Positions 8,901 through 20,681 are shown, counted from the stretch's first letter. The stretch is 64,000 nucleotides of DNA from Barrientosiimonas humi (GCF_006716095.1 NZ_VFOK01000001.1:186001-250000); one strand, 5' to 3'. Notes: generated from the letters alone by a model not told the origin. A program made the numbers and translations.

Positions 8901-11392
8901 CCACCACCGCCCCCGCCCCCAAGGAGCAGGCGACCGACCTCGTGACCCTCACGGTCGACGGGGTCGCCGTCAGCGTGCCCAAGGGCACCCTGGTCATCCG
9001 GGCCGCCGAGCAGATCGGCATCCAGATCCCGCGGTTCTGCGACCACCCGCTGCTCGACCCGATCGGCGCGTGCCGGCAGTGCCTCGTCGAGGTGTCGACC
9101 AAGGCCCCCGACGGCGCGATGAAGCCGATGCCCAAGCCGCAGGCCTCGTGCACCCTCGAGGTCAGCGAGGGCATGGAGGTCAAGACCCAGCAGTCCTCGC
9201 CGGTGGCCGACAAGGCCCAGCAGGGCGTCATGGAGCTGCTGCTGGTCAACCACCCGCTCGACTGCCCGGTGTGCGACAAGGGCGGCGAGTGCCCCCTGCA
9301 GAACCAGGCGATGAGCAACGGCCGGCCCCGCACCCGGTTCGAGGACATCAAGCGCACCTTCCCCAAGCCGATCAGCATCTCCAGCCAGGTGCTGCTCGAC
9401 CGCGAGCGCTGCGTGCTGTGCGCGCGGTGCACCCGCTTCTCCGACCAGATCGCCGGTGACCCGTTCATCGCGCTCATCGAGCGCGGTGCGCTGCAGCAGG
9501 TCGGCATCTACGAGGAGAAGCCGTTCGAGTCCTACTTCTCCGGCAACACGATCCAGATCTGCCCGGTCGGCGCGCTGACCAGCGCGGCGTACCGGTTCCG
9601 CTCCCGCCCGTTCGACCTGATGTCGACCCCGAGCGTGTGCGAGCACTGCGCCAGCGGTTGCTCGCTGCGCGTCGACCACCGCCGCGGCGTGGTGCTGCGT
9701 CGCATGGCGCTGGAGAACCCCGAGGTCAACGAGGAGTGGAACTGCGACAAGGGCCGCTGGGCGTTCACCTACGCCACGGCCCGCAACCGCCTCGAGACGC
9801 CGCTGGTGCGTGACGCGTCGGGTGCGCTGCAGGTCGCGGCGTGGCCCGAGGCGATCGCGGCGGCCGCGGCCGGCCTGCAGATCGCGCGCGACGCCGGTGG
9901 CGTCGGCGTGCTGCCCGGTGGCCGGGTCAGCGCCGAGGACGCCTACGCCTACAGCAAGTTCGCGCGCATGGTGCTCGGCACCAACGACATCGACCTGCGG
10001 GCGCGCCCGCACTCGGCCGAGGAGGCGGCGTTCCTCGCGCACGCCGTCGTCGGCACCGGCCCCGACACCGGCGCGGTGACCTACACCGACGTCGAGCACG
10101 CCCCGTCGGTGCTGCTCGTCGGGCTGGAGCCCGAGGAGGAGTCGCCGATCCTGTTCCTGCGGCTGCGTCGCGCGTTCCGCAAGAACAAGACCAAGGTCGT
10201 CTCGCTCGCGCCGTACGCCACCCGCGGCCTGGAGAAGGTCGGCGGCACCCTGGTGCCGACGGCCCCCGGCACCGAGGCCGAGGTGCTCGACGCCCTCGCC
10301 TCGGGCGCGGCCGACCTCGGTGACGACGTGGCCGCGACCGTGCAGGACCTCGGCGCCGACTCGCTGATCCTCGTGGGGGAGCGGCTGGCCACGGTGGCCG
10401 GCGGCTTCTCGGCGGTGCTCGAGCTCGCCAAGGCCAAGGGCGCCCGCGTCGCGTGGGTCCCGCGCCGCGCCGGTGAGCGCGGCGGCGTCGAGGTCGGCGC
10501 GCTGCCCAACCTGCTGCCCGGCGGCCGGCTGGTCACCGACGCGGCCGCGCGCGACCAGGTCGCGACGATCTGGGGCGCCACCGACCTGCCCGACACCGAG
10601 GGCCGCGACCTGACCGCCATCCTCGAGGCCGCCGCCTCGGGGCAGCTGGCCGGTCTCGTCGTCGGCGGGGTCGACCCCGACGACCTGCCCGACCCGCAGC
10701 TCGCGCGCCGCGCGCTGGAGAAGGCGTTCGTCGTCTCCCTGGAGATCCGCGAGGAGGCCGCGGCGTCGTACGCCGACGTCGTGCTCCCCGTCGCGCCGCA
10801 CCAGGAGAAGGCCGGCACGTTCTTCGACTGGGAGGGCCGCCCGCGCCCGTTCGAGCAGTCGCTGGAGTCGGTCGCGATGGCCGACTTCCGGGTGCTCGAC
10901 CTGCTCGCGGCCGAGCTGGGGGAGTTCCTCGGCACCCGTTCGCTGGACCAGACCCGCGCCGAGCTCGACGAGCTGGGCACGATCGGCAGCACCGGCGCCC
11001 CGGCGCCGCGCGTGCGCCGCGGGGGAGTGCCGCGGCCGCTCGTCGGCGAGGCCGTCCTCGCGACGTGGAGCCAGCTGCTCGACCTCGGCCTGATGCAGCA
11101 GAACGAGCCGTTCCTCGCCGGCACCGCCCACCGGCCGGTCGTGCGCCTCTCGGCGGCCACCGCCCAGGGCGTCGGCGTGGTCGAGGGCCAGCCGCTGAAC
11201 GTGTCGACCAAGCGCGGCACCATCACCCTGCCCGCCCGCATCACGGCGATGCCCGACCACGTCGTCTGGCTGCCCACCAACTCGCCCGGCTCGACCGTGC
11301 GGGCGACCCTCGGTGCGGTCGGCGGCGACCTCGTGCGGCTCACCCCGGGTGAGGCGCTCCCGCAGCAGACCACCAAGGACGGTGTCGCATGA
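8897..11392 (+). CDS. nuoG: NADH-quinone oxidoreductase subunit G (iron-sulfur, molybdopterin-like fold)
   Basis: 831 residues. N-terminal ferredoxin domain with [19 protein letters not shown], then [29 protein letters not shown] and ICPVGALTS for the other clusters. The four cysteines CEHCASGC ... WNCDKGR near residues 250-290 match the ligand set of the additional cluster N7, which only some bacteria retain. The C-terminal half has the molybdopterin-enzyme fold but is divergent, as is usual for NuoG. The ATG overlaps the nuoF stop. Confidence 0.96.
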   Translation: MTTTAPAPKEQATDLVTLTVDGVAVSVPKGTLVIRAAEQIGIQIPRFCDHPLLDPIGACRQCLVEVSTKAPDGAMKPMPKPQASCTLEVSEGMEVKTQQSSPVADKAQQGVMELLLVNHPLDCPVCDKGGECPLQNQAMSNGRPRTRFEDIKRTFPKPISISSQVLLDRERCVLCARCTRFSDQIAGDPFIALIERGALQQVGIYEEKPFESYFSGNTIQICPVGALTSAAYRFRSRPFDLMSTPSVCEHCASGCSLRVDHRRGVVLRRMALENPEVNEEWNCDKGRWAFTYATARNRLETPLVRDASGALQVAAWPEAIAAAAAGLQIARDAGGVGVLPGGRVSAEDAYAYSKFARMVLGTNDIDLRARPHSAEEAAFLAHAVVGTGPDTGAVTYTDVEHAPSVLLVGLEPEEESPILFLRLRRAFRKNKTKVVSLAPYATRGLEKVGGTLVPTAPGTEAEVLDALASGAADLGDDVAATVQDLGADSLILVGERLATVAGGFSAVLELAKAKGARVAWVPRRAGERGGVEVGALPNLLPGGRLVTDAAARDQVATIWGATDLPDTEGRDLTAILEAAASGQLAGLVVGGVDPDDLPDPQLARRALEKAFVVSLEIREEAAASYADVVLPVAPHQEKAGTFFDWEGRPRPFEQSLESVAMADFRVLDLLAAELGEFLGTRSLDQTRAELDELGTIGSTGAPAPRVRRGGVPRPLVGEAVLATWSQLLDLGLMQQNEPFLAGTAHRPVVRLSAATAQGVGVVEGQPLNVSTKRGTITLPARITAMPDHVVWLPTNSPGSTVRATLGAVGGDLVRLTPGEALPQQTTKDGVA

Positions 11393-12780
11393 GCCTGCTC
11401 GCCACGGCCGCGCAGGCGGTCCCCGCCGCCGTCACCGACAACCCGTCGGCCGACTTCAGCGACACCCCCTGGTGGCTGTCGCTGGTCAAGGCGGTGCTGC
11501 TGTTCGTCTACCTGCTGCTCAGCACGCTGCTGGTCATCTGGTTCGAGCGGCGCGTCATCGGCCGCATGCAGCAGCGCCCCGGCCCCAACCGCACCGGCAA
11601 GTTCGGTCTGCTGCAGACCCTGGCCGACGGTGTGAAGCTGGCGCTGAAGGAAGACGTCGTCCCGCGCAACGCCGACAAGATCATGTTCTGGCTGGCGCCC
11701 GCGCTCGCCGGCGCGATGGCGTTCGTGTCGTTCGCGATCATCCCGCTCAGCAACGGCGTGTGGATGTTCGGTCACTTCACCCCGCTGCAGCTCACCGACA
11801 CCCCGATCGCGGCGCTGCTGGTGCTCGCGGTCGCCGGTGTGGGTGCCTACGGCATCGTCCTCGCGGGCTGGAGCTCCGGCTCGACCTACCCGCTGCTCGG
11901 TGGACTGCGCTCGAGCGCCCAGGTGATCTCGTACGAGATCGCGATGGGTCTCGCGCTCGTGGCGGTCTTCCTCTACGCCGGCTCGATGTCGACCAGCCAG
12001 ATCGTGACGGCGCAGAAGGGGCTGTGGTTCATCATCCCGGCCTTCTTCTCCTTCGTCGTCTACGTCATCACGATGGTCGGCGAGACCAACCGGCTCCCGT
12101 TCGACCTGGCCGAGGGCGAGGGCGAGCTCACCGGTGGCTTCCACACCGAGTACTCCTCGCTGAAGTTCGCGATGTTCTTCCTCGGCGAGTACGTCAACAT
12201 GTTCACCGTCTCGGCCCTGGCCACCACGCTGTTCCTCGGCGGCTGGCAGGCGCCCCCCGGCATCGCCGCCATCGGTGACGGCATGTTCAACGGCGGCTGG
12301 TGGGGCCTGTTCTGGTTCACCGCCAAGCTGTGGGCCTTCGTGTTCCTGTTCGTGTGGCTGCGCGGTTCGCTGCCGCGCGTGCGCTACGACCAGTTCATGA
12401 AGCTGGGCTGGAAGGTGCTCATCCCGACCACCCTGGTGTGGGTCGTCATGGTGGCCTTCATCCGCGCCTCCGAGCTGGGCTTCCTCGGCGAGGGCCGGGT
12501 CAGCCTGCTGGGCCGGGAGTACTCCCGCGCCACGCTGTTCGTGATCGCCTGCATCGCGCTGCTGGTGCTCGCCGCCGCCTGGATGTGGGACAGCCGCCAG
12601 GCGCGCAAGAAGGCTGAGCGCGAGGCCGACCGGCCCGCCGAGGAGGTCGACCCCTTCGCCGGCGGGCACCCCGTACCCCCGCTGCCGGGGCAGCGACTCG
12701 TCGAGCCCGCCCCGGCGCTGGCCGCCGCCCGTCCGCAGCGGGCCACCGACGACCACCCGACGGAGGAGATCCGTGGCTGA
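11389..12780 (+). CDS. nuoH: NADH-quinone oxidoreductase subunit H
   Basis: 463 residues, about eight membrane helices. Membrane subunit next to the quinone channel. Signatures: [54 protein letters not shown] and [18 protein letters not shown]. From about residue 405 there is a charged, proline-rich cytoplasmic tail. The ATG overlaps the nuoG stop and the 3' end overlaps nuoI by 8 bp. Confidence 0.97.
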   Translation: MSLLATAAQAVPAAVTDNPSADFSDTPWWLSLVKAVLLFVYLLLSTLLVIWFERRVIGRMQQRPGPNRTGKFGLLQTLADGVKLALKEDVVPRNADKIMFWLAPALAGAMAFVSFAIIPLSNGVWMFGHFTPLQLTDTPIAALLVLAVAGVGAYGIVLAGWSSGSTYPLLGGLRSSAQVISYEIAMGLALVAVFLYAGSMSTSQIVTAQKGLWFIIPAFFSFVVYVITMVGETNRLPFDLAEGEGELTGGFHTEYSSLKFAMFFLGEYVNMFTVSALATTLFLGGWQAPPGIAAIGDGMFNGGWWGLFWFTAKLWAFVFLFVWLRGSLPRVRYDQFMKLGWKVLIPTTLVWVVMVAFIRASELGFLGEGRVSLLGREYSRATLFVIACIALLVLAAAWMWDSRQARKKAEREADRPAEEVDPFAGGHPVPPLPGQRLVEPAPALAAARPQRATDDHPTEEIRG

Positions 12781-13480
12781 CAACGCCAAGAGCAACGACG
12801 ACGCGGGCATGCTCGCGAAGGTCGCCGGCTTCGGCGTGACCTTCTCGACCATGTTCCGCAAGGTCAAGACCGAGCAGTACCCCGAGGAGAAGCGGCCGAC
12901 CCAGCTGCGCTACCACGGCCGTCACCAGCTGAACCGGCACCCGGACGGGCTGGAGAAGTGCGTCGGCTGCGAGCTGTGCGCCTGGGCCTGCCCGGCCGAC
13001 GCGATCCTGGTCGAGGGCGCCGACAACGACGACGCCACCGGGCAGCGGTTCTCGCCCGGCGAGCGCTACGGCCGCGTCTACCAGATCAACTACCTGCGCT
13101 GCATCTTCTGCGGGCTGTGCATCGAGGCGTGCCCGACGCGCGCGCTGACGATGACCAACGAGTACGAGCTCGCCGACGACAACCGCGCCGACCTGATCTT
13201 CACCAAGGAGCAGCTCCTCGCCCCGCTGCAGGCGGGCATGCTGCCGGCGCCGCACCCGATGGTCGCCGGCATGGAGGAGCGCGACTACTACCAGGGCAAG
13301 GTCACCGGCGCCACGCAGCAGCAGGAGGAGTGGGTGCGCACGCACGAGCACGACGAGCAGCCCGACGGCGCGCAGCGGGAGACCGCGCAGCCGCAGGGCG
13401 CGCGACCGGACGGCTCGCAGCCGGTGGGCGGCGCGTCCACCGGCGCCACCCGGGCCGGTGCCGACGGGGCCGCCCGATGA
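12773..13480 (+). CDS. nuoI: NADH-quinone oxidoreductase subunit I (clusters N6a/N6b)
   Basis: 235 residues. Two [4Fe-4S] ferredoxin motifs, [12 protein letters not shown] and [12 protein letters not shown], relay electrons to NuoB. The family segment [22 protein letters not shown] precedes the first. Beyond residue ~175 the protein is a Gln/Gly/Ala/Asp-rich tail not found in short homologues. The GTG start lies inside the end of nuoH, with GGAGGAG just upstream. Confidence 0.96.
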   Translation: MADNAKSNDDAGMLAKVAGFGVTFSTMFRKVKTEQYPEEKRPTQLRYHGRHQLNRHPDGLEKCVGCELCAWACPADAILVEGADNDDATGQRFSPGERYGRVYQINYLRCIFCGLCIEACPTRALTMTNEYELADDNRADLIFTKEQLLAPLQAGMLPAPHPMVAGMEERDYYQGKVTGATQQQEEWVRTHEHDEQPDGAQRETAQPQGARPDGSQPVGGASTGATRAGADGAAR

Positions 13481-14301
13481 TGGCGCTCGGTGGCGGCGAG
13501 GCCGCGCTCTTCTGGATCGCCGGCCCGCTGAGCGTGTTCGGCGCGCTGACCCTGCTGTTCGCCCGCAAGGCCGTCCACGCCGCGATGGGCATGGCGCTGA
13601 CGATGGTGCTGATGGGCGTGTTCTACATCGCCCAGCAGGCCGAGTTCCTCGGCGTCATCCAGATCTTCGTCTACTCCGGCGCCGTGATGATGCTGTTCCT
13701 GTTCGTCATCATGCTCGTCGGCGTCGACTCCTCCGACTCCCTCGTCGAGACGATCAAGGGCCAGCGCGTCGCCGGCCTGCTGCTCGCCGGGGCGCTCGCG
13801 GCCATGTCGCTCGCGCTGATCGCGCGCACCCAGTTCCGGCCGATCAACGCCTCGGTCGACCCCAACGCCGACGGCAACGTCAGCGGCGTCTCCAAGCTGA
13901 TCTTCGGCCCGTACGTCTGGGCGTTCGAGGCGACCAGCGCGCTGCTGATCACCGCCGCGCTCGGCGCCATGGTGCTCGCGCACCGCGAGCGACTGCGCCC
14001 GAAGCCGACCCAGGCCGACTGGGCCCGCCGCCGGGTCCAGTCCGGCGAGAACGTCGCCGGTCTGCCCGCGCCCGGTGTGTACGCCCGGCACAACGCGGTC
14101 GACACCCCGGCCCTGCTGCCCGACGGGCAGCCCTCGGAGCTGTCGATCTCGCGCGTGCTGCGCGCCCGCGGCCAGGTGGCCCCGACCGGCGGCTACCTCG
14201 AGGCCACCGAGGACGCCGACCGCGAGACCGGTCAGCCCGACCCCGACTCCGACGGGACGCAGACCGCGGTCGCCGACACCACCCCGGGAGGTGCCCGATG
14301 A
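13477..14301 (+). CDS. nuoJ: NADH-quinone oxidoreductase subunit J
   Basis: 274 residues. Membrane-arm subunit with five helices in the first ~165 residues; [20 protein letters not shown] is the conserved helix 3 with its pi-bulge region. Two consecutive in-frame ATGs (13477 and 13480) overlap the nuoI stop; the first is used here. The C-terminal ~100 residues are charged and Pro/Asp-rich, giving a longer protein than the usual ~170-260. Confidence 0.94.
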   Translation: MMALGGGEAALFWIAGPLSVFGALTLLFARKAVHAAMGMALTMVLMGVFYIAQQAEFLGVIQIFVYSGAVMMLFLFVIMLVGVDSSDSLVETIKGQRVAGLLLAGALAAMSLALIARTQFRPINASVDPNADGNVSGVSKLIFGPYVWAFEATSALLITAALGAMVLAHRERLRPKPTQADWARRRVQSGENVAGLPAPGVYARHNAVDTPALLPDGQPSELSISRVLRARGQVAPTGGYLEATEDADRETGQPDPDSDGTQTAVADTTPGGAR

Positions 14302-14597
14302 ACGTGACCAACTACATCTACCTCTCGGCGATTCTGTTCGCCATCGGCGCCGCCACGGTGCTGCTGCGCCGTAACGCGATCATCGTGTTCATGGGCGTCG
14401 AGCTGATGCTCAACGCCGCGAACCTGGCGTTCGTCACCTTCGCCCGGATGCACAGCGAGCTCGATGGTCAGGTCATCGCCCTGTTCGTCATGGTCGTCGC
14501 TGCCGCCGAGGTCGTGGTCGGCCTGGCCATCATCATGGCGATCTTCCGTGCCCGCCGGTCGGCCTCGGTCGACGACGCCAACCTGCTGAAGCTGTAA
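14298..14597 (+). CDS. nuoK: NADH-quinone oxidoreductase subunit K
   Basis: 99 residues, three membrane helices, the standard length. The conserved helix [18 protein letters not shown] carries the intramembrane glutamate used in proton transfer, and a second glutamate lies in [11 protein letters not shown]. The ATG overlaps the nuoJ stop. The many ATG and GTG codons upstream in this frame lie inside nuoJ and are not real starts. Confidence 0.96.
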   Translation: MNVTNYIYLSAILFAIGAATVLLRRNAIIVFMGVELMLNAANLAFVTFARMHSELDGQVIALFVMVVAAAEVVVGLAIIMAIFRARRSASVDDANLLKL

Positions 14598-14606
14598 GGA
14601 GCCGGT

Positions 14607-16568
14607 GTGACCCTCATGACCCCCACGGGCCTGGTGGCCTCCGGCGCCACCGAACAGGCTGCCGCGGCCACCGGTGCCGCGTCGGTCGCCTGGCTCCTCG
14701 TCGCGCTGCCGCTCGCCGGCGCCGCGCTGCTGCTGCTCGGCGGCCGCGCCTTGGACAAGGTCGGCCCGCTCGTCGCCACCGCCCTGTCCTGGGGCAGCTT
14801 CGTCGTCGGCGCGCTGATCGTGCTGCAGATGATGGGCCGCGACCCCGAGGCCCGCGCCCAGCACCTGGCGCTGTACGACTGGATCCCGGCCGGCGCGTTC
14901 AACCTCAAGGCCGGTCTGCAGATCGACCAGCTGTCGATGGTCTTCGTGCTGCTCATCACGTTCGTGGGCTCGCTGATCCACGTCTACTCGCTGGGCTACA
15001 TGGAGCACGACCCGGCCAAGCGGCGCTTCTTCGCCTACCTCAACCTGTTCGTCGCGGCGATGCTGCTGCTCGTGCTGGCCGACAGCTACCTGCTGCTGTT
15101 CGTCGGCTGGGAGGGCGTGGGTCTCGCGTCCTACCTGCTGATCGGGTTCTGGAACTACAACCCGGCGTACGCCACCGCGGCCAACAAGGCGTTCATCGTC
15201 AACCGCGTCGGCGACATCGGCATGCTGCTGGCGATCTTCACGATGTTCGCCACCATCGGCCGCGTCGACTTCGTGGGCGTCAACCAGGCCGTCGGCTCGA
15301 TGAGCCAGGGCGCGCTGCTCGCGATCGGGCTCTTCCTGCTGCTCGCCGCCTGCGGCAAGTCCGCCCAGTTCCCGCTGCAGAGCTGGCTGGGCGACGCGAT
15401 GGCCGGCCCGACCCCCGTGTCGGCGCTGATCCACGCCGCGACCATGGTGACCGCCGGCGTCTACCTCATCGTGCGCAGCGGGGCGATCTTCGACGCCTCG
15501 CCCGACGCGCGCCTCGCGGTCACCATCGTCGGTGCGATCACGCTGCTCTACGGGGCGATCGTCGGCTGCGCCAAGGACGACATGAAGAAGGCGCTCGCCG
15601 CCTCGACCATGTCGCAGATCGGCTACATGATGCTGGCCGCGGGCCTCGGCCCGGTCGGCTACGCCTTCGCGATCTTCCACCTGCTGACGCACGGCTTCTT
15701 CAAGGCCGGGATGTTCCTCGGCGCCGGCTCGGTCATGCACGGCATGAACGACCAGGTCGACATGCGCCGGTTCGGTGGGCTCAGCGCCGTCATGAAGATC
15801 ACCTGGGTGACCTTCGGCCTGGGCTACCTCGCGATCATCGGCTTCCCGTTCCTGTCCGGCTACTGGTCCAAGGACAAGATCATCGAGTCCGCCTTCATCG
15901 GCGAGGGCTGGCGGCCGTGGGTCTTCGGCGGCGTGGCGATGCTCGGTGCGGGGATCACCGCGTTCTACATGTCGCGGATGTTCTTCATGATCTTCCAGGG
16001 CAAGCGCCGCTGGCTGGAGGAGTTCAACGGCAAGCCGGTGCATCCGCACGAGTCCCCGGCGACCATGACCATCCCGATGATGGTGCTGGCGGTCGGCTCG
16101 GCCCTGCTGGGCCTCGCGCTCGGCCCGACCGGGATCATCACCGACTGGCTCGAGCCGGTCGTCGGCGGCCACGGCGAGGAGCACCCGGTGCTGCCCGTCC
16201 CGGTCATCACCGGCGGCACCCTGCTGGTCGTCGCGCTCGGTGCCGGCCTGGCCTACCTGCGCTACTGGCGCGACGAGGTCCCGGTCACGCCACCGGTCGG
16301 GTCGGTCGCGACCCGGGCCGCGCGCAAGGACCTCTACCAGGACGACATCAACGAGGCGGTCTTCGCCCGTCCTGGTCTGCACCTGACCCGCTCGCTGGTC
16401 TACTTCGACAGCAAGGGGATCGACGGTGCCGCGGGCGGTCTGGCCGCGATGGTGGGCGGTAGCTCGTCCCGGTTGAAGAAGGTCCAGAACGGCTTCGTGC
16501 GGACCTATGCCCTGACGATGCTGCTCGGTGTCGTCGCGATCCTCGGTGCCGTCTGGGTGGTGCAGTGA
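14607..16568 (+). CDS. nuoL: NADH-quinone oxidoreductase subunit L (antiporter-like)
   Basis: 653 residues. Distal proton-pumping subunit. Antiporter core motifs include [59 protein letters not shown] and [21 protein letters not shown]. The C-terminal region continues into the lateral amphipathic helix. GTG start with AAGGAG 5-6 bp upstream (14597-14602); a possible in-frame ATG lies three codons further in. Last codons overlap the nuoM start. Confidence 0.97.
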   Translation: MTLMTPTGLVASGATEQAAAATGAASVAWLLVALPLAGAALLLLGGRALDKVGPLVATALSWGSFVVGALIVLQMMGRDPEARAQHLALYDWIPAGAFNLKAGLQIDQLSMVFVLLITFVGSLIHVYSLGYMEHDPAKRRFFAYLNLFVAAMLLLVLADSYLLLFVGWEGVGLASYLLIGFWNYNPAYATAANKAFIVNRVGDIGMLLAIFTMFATIGRVDFVGVNQAVGSMSQGALLAIGLFLLLAACGKSAQFPLQSWLGDAMAGPTPVSALIHAATMVTAGVYLIVRSGAIFDASPDARLAVTIVGAITLLYGAIVGCAKDDMKKALAASTMSQIGYMMLAAGLGPVGYAFAIFHLLTHGFFKAGMFLGAGSVMHGMNDQVDMRRFGGLSAVMKITWVTFGLGYLAIIGFPFLSGYWSKDKIIESAFIGEGWRPWVFGGVAMLGAGITAFYMSRMFFMIFQGKRRWLEEFNGKPVHPHESPATMTIPMMVLAVGSALLGLALGPTGIITDWLEPVVGGHGEEHPVLPVPVITGGTLLVVALGAGLAYLRYWRDEVPVTPPVGSVATRAARKDLYQDDINEAVFARPGLHLTRSLVYFDSKGIDGAAGGLAAMVGGSSSRLKKVQNGFVRTYALTMLLGVVAILGAVWVVQ

Positions 16569-18121
16569 TGTCTAGCTCGTTCCCCTGGCTCACCGTCCTC
16601 GGGGTCGTCCCGCTGGTCGGTGCGCTCCTGATCCTGGTGCTGCCGCGTCGCTCGGCCGCGCTCGCGCGCCCGATCGCGCTCGCGACCTCGCTGGTCGCGC
16701 TGCTCGTCGGCGTCGGCGCCGCCACCCAGTTCGACTGGGGCGGCGGCGAGGGTCAGTTCCAGCTGACCGAGACCCACGCGTGGATCCCGCAGTTCGGCGT
16801 CTCGTACGCCCTCGGCGTCGACGGCATCGCGCTCGCCCTGATCCTGATGAGCCTGATCCTCGTCCCCATCTGCCTGCTGGCGGCCTGGGACGACGTGGCG
16901 CCCGACGACGGGCGCCGGCTGCAGACGTACATGGCGCTCATGCTGGTCCTGGAGACCTTCATGATCGGGGTCTTCGCCGCGCGGGACGTCTTCCTGTTCT
17001 ACGTCTTCTTCGAGGCCATGCTCATCCCGGTCTACTTCCTGATCGGGATGTTCGGCGGGGCGCGCCGGCAGTACGCCGCCGTGAAGTTCCTGCTGTTCTC
17101 CCTGGCCGGCGGGCTGATCATGCTCGTCGCCGTCATCGGGCTCTACCTGCAGGGCCCGCGCGGTGGCGACGGCTTCCTGGTCGAGAGCCTGACCGGGCTC
17201 GACCTCGGCACCGGCGTGGAGCGGTGGCTGTTCCTCGGGTTCTTCATCGCCTTCGCGGTGAAGGCGCCGATGTGGCCGGTGCACACCTGGCTGCCCGACG
17301 CCGCGTCGGCCTCGCGCCCGGCGACCGCGACCCTGCTGGTCGGCGTGCTCGACAAGGTCGGCACCTACGGCATGATCCGGTTCTGCCTGCAGCTGTTCCC
17401 CGAGGCGTCGCAGTGGGCGACCCCCGTGGTCATCACGCTCGCGGTGATCTCGATCATCTACGGCGCGATCGTGGCCATCGGCCAGGACGACATGATGCGC
17501 CTGATCGCCTACACCTCGGTGAGCCACTTCGGCTTCATCGTGCTCGGCATCTTCGCGCTGACGACGACCGCCGGCATCGGCTCGAACCTGTACATGATCA
17601 ACCACGGGTTCACCACCGCCGCGCTGTTCCTGTTCGCCGGGATGCTCATCAAGCGCCGCGGCAGCAGCCGGATCAGCGACTTCGGCGGCTGGCAGCGGGT
17701 CACCCCGGTGCTCGCCGGCGTCTTCTTCGTCGCGGGTCTGTCGGGTCTGGCGCTGCCGGGTCTGAACTCCTTCGTCTCCGAGTTCCTCGTGATGGTGGGC
17801 ACGTTCGGCAAGTACAAGGTCGCGACGATCATCGCCGTGGTCGGCGTCGTGCTCGCGGCGCTGTACATCCTGCTGATGTACCAGCGGGTGATGACCGGGC
17901 CGAAGCCCGACGACCCGGAGATCGACGGGCGGCCCGTGCGCGACCTGAACGTGCGCGAGAAGCTCGTCGCCGCCCCGCTCATCGCCCTGTTCCTGATCCT
18001 GGGCTTCTTCCCGAAGCCCGCGCTCGACCTGCTGCGGCCCGCCGTCACCACGACGCTGCAGCACGTCGGAGTCACCGACCCGGCACCCACGCAGGGTGTC
18101 GCTGAGGGGAGCAACCCGTGA
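16568..18121 (+). CDS. nuoM: NADH-quinone oxidoreductase subunit M (antiporter-like)
   Basis: 517 residues from the ATG overlapping the nuoL stop (TGATG); a GTG one codon earlier is also possible. Proton-pumping membrane subunit. Signatures: FVFFEAMLIPVYFLIGMFGG, the lysine helix AVKAPMWPVHTWLPDAASAS, and QDDMMRLIAYTSVSHFGFI. About 14 membrane segments and normal length. Confidence 0.97.
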   Translation: MSSSFPWLTVLGVVPLVGALLILVLPRRSAALARPIALATSLVALLVGVGAATQFDWGGGEGQFQLTETHAWIPQFGVSYALGVDGIALALILMSLILVPICLLAAWDDVAPDDGRRLQTYMALMLVLETFMIGVFAARDVFLFYVFFEAMLIPVYFLIGMFGGARRQYAAVKFLLFSLAGGLIMLVAVIGLYLQGPRGGDGFLVESLTGLDLGTGVERWLFLGFFIAFAVKAPMWPVHTWLPDAASASRPATATLLVGVLDKVGTYGMIRFCLQLFPEASQWATPVVITLAVISIIYGAIVAIGQDDMMRLIAYTSVSHFGFIVLGIFALTTTAGIGSNLYMINHGFTTAALFLFAGMLIKRRGSSRISDFGGWQRVTPVLAGVFFVAGLSGLALPGLNSFVSEFLVMVGTFGKYKVATIIAVVGVVLAALYILLMYQRVMTGPKPDDPEIDGRPVRDLNVREKLVAAPLIALFLILGFFPKPALDLLRPAVTTTLQHVGVTDPAPTQGVAEGSNP

Positions 18122-19680
18122 TCGCCGCGCCCATCGGCGTGCCCGCCGCAGAGTTCCAGCCGAGCGACTTCGCCTATTCGGCGCTGCTGCCGATCTTCAT
18201 CGTGTTCGGCGCCGCGCTGGTCGGGGTGCTGATCGATGCGTTCGCGCCGCGCGCCAGCCGCTACGTCGCTCAGGTGACGCTCACCTGCGTCGCGCTGGTC
18301 GCCGCGTTCGTCGCGGTGGTCACGATCTCCCGCGACAACCTGTCCAAGACCGCCTCGGGCGCGATCGTGATCGACGGCCCGAGCCTGTTCCTGCAGGGTG
18401 CGGTGCTGGCGCTCGGCTTCACCGCCGTGCTCGCGATGGCCGAGCGGCTCGACCGCGACCAGCCCGACACGTTCACCCAGGCCGGAGCGGCCACGCCGGG
18501 CTCGCCGCAGGAGACCGCGGCCGTGCGGCTCGGCGCCACCAGCACCGAGGTCTTCCCGCTGACGCTGTTCTCCATCGCGGGCATGATGATGTTCGTCGCC
18601 GCCGGTGACCTGCTGGTCATGTTCGTGGCGCTCGAGGTCCTCTCCCTCCCGCTGTACATCCTCGCCGGGCTCGCGCGGCGCCGTCGCCTGCTGTCGCAGG
18701 AGGCGTCGCTGAAGTACTTCCTGCTCGGGGCGTTCTCCTCGGCGTTCTTCCTCTTCGGTGCGGCGCTGATCTACGGCTACTCCGGCTCGGTGCACCTGAA
18801 CGAGATCGCCGCGTCGCTGAACCAGGTCGTCGGGCAGGACCCGCTGCTGATCACCGGGCTGGTGCTGGTGCTGGTCGGCCTGCTGTTCAAGATCGGCGCG
18901 GTGCCGTTCCACTCCTGGACGCCCGACGTCTACCAGGGCTCGCCCACCCCGGTCACCGGGTTCATGGCGGCCTGCACCAAGCTCGCGGCCTTCGGCGCAC
19001 TGCTGCGCGTGCTGTACGTCGGGTTCGACGGGCTGGCCTGGAACTGGAAGCCGATCATCGCCGTCGTCGCGGTGCTGACGATGGTCGTGGGCGCCGTGCT
19101 GTCGGTGACGCAGACCGACGTCAAGCGGCTGCTGGCGTACAGCTCGATCACGCACGCCGGGTTCATCCTGGTCGGGCTGATCGCGCTCGACCGCGCCGGC
19201 CTGTCCGGGGTGATGTTCTACCTCGTCGCCTACGGCTTCAGCACCATCGCGGCGTTCGCGCTGATCGCGCTGGTGCGCAGCCAGGGCAGCGAGGCGACGC
19301 ACCTGTCGCAGTGGGCCGGTCTCGGCCGGCGCAGCCCGCTCGTGGCGGCGCTGTTCAGCTTCCTGCTGCTGGCCTTCGCCGGCATCCCGCTCACGGCCGG
19401 GTTCACCGCCAAGTTCGCGGTGTTCGGCGCCGCGATCGGTGGCGGGGCCACCTGGCTCGCGGTCGTCGGCGTGGTCGCCTCGGCGGTCACGGCGTTCGTC
19501 TACGTCAAGGTGATCGTGCTGATGTACTTCTCCGAGCCGACCGGTGACACCGCCGCCGTCGTGCCGTCGGCGCTGGGCGCCGTGTCGGTCGCCATCGGCG
19601 TGCTCGCCACGGTCGTGCTCGGCGTCGCGCCGTCGCCGCTGCTCGACCTCGCGCACTCCTCGTCGTTGTTCATCCGGTGA
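18118..19680 (+). CDS. nuoN: NADH-quinone oxidoreductase subunit N (antiporter-like)
   Basis: 520 residues. Third antiporter-like subunit of the membrane arm. Diagnostic segments: FVALEVLSLPLYILAGLARR, KIGAVPFHSWTPDVYQGSPT, TQTDVKRLLAYSSITHAGFI and AGIPLTAGFTAKFAVFGAAI. The GTG start overlaps the nuoM stop; its own stop overlaps the GTG of the polyprenyl synthase, so the operon continues past complex I. Confidence 0.97.
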   Translation: MIAAPIGVPAAEFQPSDFAYSALLPIFIVFGAALVGVLIDAFAPRASRYVAQVTLTCVALVAAFVAVVTISRDNLSKTASGAIVIDGPSLFLQGAVLALGFTAVLAMAERLDRDQPDTFTQAGAATPGSPQETAAVRLGATSTEVFPLTLFSIAGMMMFVAAGDLLVMFVALEVLSLPLYILAGLARRRRLLSQEASLKYFLLGAFSSAFFLFGAALIYGYSGSVHLNEIAASLNQVVGQDPLLITGLVLVLVGLLFKIGAVPFHSWTPDVYQGSPTPVTGFMAACTKLAAFGALLRVLYVGFDGLAWNWKPIIAVVAVLTMVVGAVLSVTQTDVKRLLAYSSITHAGFILVGLIALDRAGLSGVMFYLVAYGFSTIAAFALIALVRSQGSEATHLSQWAGLGRRSPLVAALFSFLLLAFAGIPLTAGFTAKFAVFGAAIGGGATWLAVVGVVASAVTAFVYVKVIVLMYFSEPTGDTAAVVPSALGAVSVAIGVLATVVLGVAPSPLLDLAHSSSLFIR

Positions 19681-20681
19681 CGCAGGCACCCGCCGCCCTG
19701 TCCGGCCTCCCCGGCGCCTCGCCCGAGCTCGCGGCTCGGCTGCTCGAGGGCCTCGGCCGGGTCGACGCCCGGCTGCGCGAGGTCGTCGACCACGACGACC
19801 CGTTCGTCGCGCAGGCCTCGCAGCACCTGGTCGACGCCGGGGGCAAGCGCTTCCGGCCGATGCTGACGCTGCTGGCCGCCGAGATCGGGGGAGGCGTCTC
19901 GCCCGAGGTGGTCGACGCCGCCACCGGCGTCGAGCTGACCCACCTGGCCTCGCTCTACCACGACGACGTCATGGACGAGGCCACGCTGCGGCGCGGCGTC
20001 GCCAGCGCCAACGCGGTCTACGACAACTCCACCGCGATCCTCGTCGGCGACCTGCTGTTCGGGCGGGCCTCGGAGATCATCGCCGGGCTCGGCGCCGAGG
20101 CGGTGCGCATCCAGGCGCAGACGTTCGTGCGGCTGTGCGCCGGTCAGATCCAGGACGACCGGCAGGCGCCCGGCGACACCGAGCCGATGGCGTACTACCT
20201 GCAGGTGCTGGCCGACAAGACCGGTGTGCTGATCGCGACGGCCGCGCGCTACGGCGCGATCTTCTCCGGCTGCACCGACGAGCAGGTCGAGACGCTGCGC
20301 GCGTACGGCGAGCTCATCGGCATCGTCTTCCAGCTGTCCGACGACATCCTCGACGTCACCAGCGAGGCCGACGACTCCGGCAAGACCCCCGGCACCGACC
20401 TGCGCGAGGGCGTCGCCACCCTGCCCGTGCTGTACGCCCGCGCCGACGAGTCGCCCGCCAACGCCCGGCTGCGCGAGCTGCTGGCCGAGCCGCTCACCGA
20501 CGACACGCTGCACGCCGAGGCGCTGGAGCTGCTGCGCGCCCACCCGGCGATCGAGCAGGCCCGCGCGCACACGCTGCGGCTGGCCGACCAGGCCGCTGAC
20601 CTGGCCCGCCGGCTTCCCGCCGGCGACGCCCGCGACGCGCTCGAGGCGCTGCCGCTGTCGGTGGCGCAGCGCTCGGCCTGA
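19677..20681 (+). CDS. Long-chain polyprenyl diphosphate synthase (menaquinone side chain)
   Basis: 334 residues. Trans-isoprenyl diphosphate synthase: condenses isopentenyl diphosphate onto an allylic primer. The two aspartate-rich motifs are DDVMD (residues 96-100) and QLSDDILD; GGKRFRP is the substrate loop. A small residue (Ala91) sits five positions before the first motif, as expected for long-chain enzymes. The GTG overlaps the nuoN stop, so it is probably translated with complex I. The equivalent mycobacterial gene is grcC1. Product chain length cannot be read from sequence; C40-C45 would suit actinobacterial menaquinones. Confidence 0.92.
   Translation: MTQAPAALSGLPGASPELAARLLEGLGRVDARLREVVDHDDPFVAQASQHLVDAGGKRFRPMLTLLAAEIGGGVSPEVVDAATGVELTHLASLYHDDVMDEATLRRGVASANAVYDNSTAILVGDLLFGRASEIIAGLGAEAVRIQAQTFVRLCAGQIQDDRQAPGDTEPMAYYLQVLADKTGVLIATAARYGAIFSGCTDEQVETLRAYGELIGIVFQLSDDILDVTSEADDSGKTPGTDLREGVATLPVLYARADESPANARLRELLAEPLTDDTLHAEALELLRAHPAIEQARAHTLRLADQAADLARRLPAGDARDALEALPLSVAQRSA

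Noticed and set aside
10081..12867. Very long minus-strand open frames opposite nuoG-nuoI and nuoL-nuoN
   Set aside because: Arg/Gly/Pro/His-rich translations typical of antisense frames in high-GC DNA; they have no recognisable domains and the plus-strand genes are certain.
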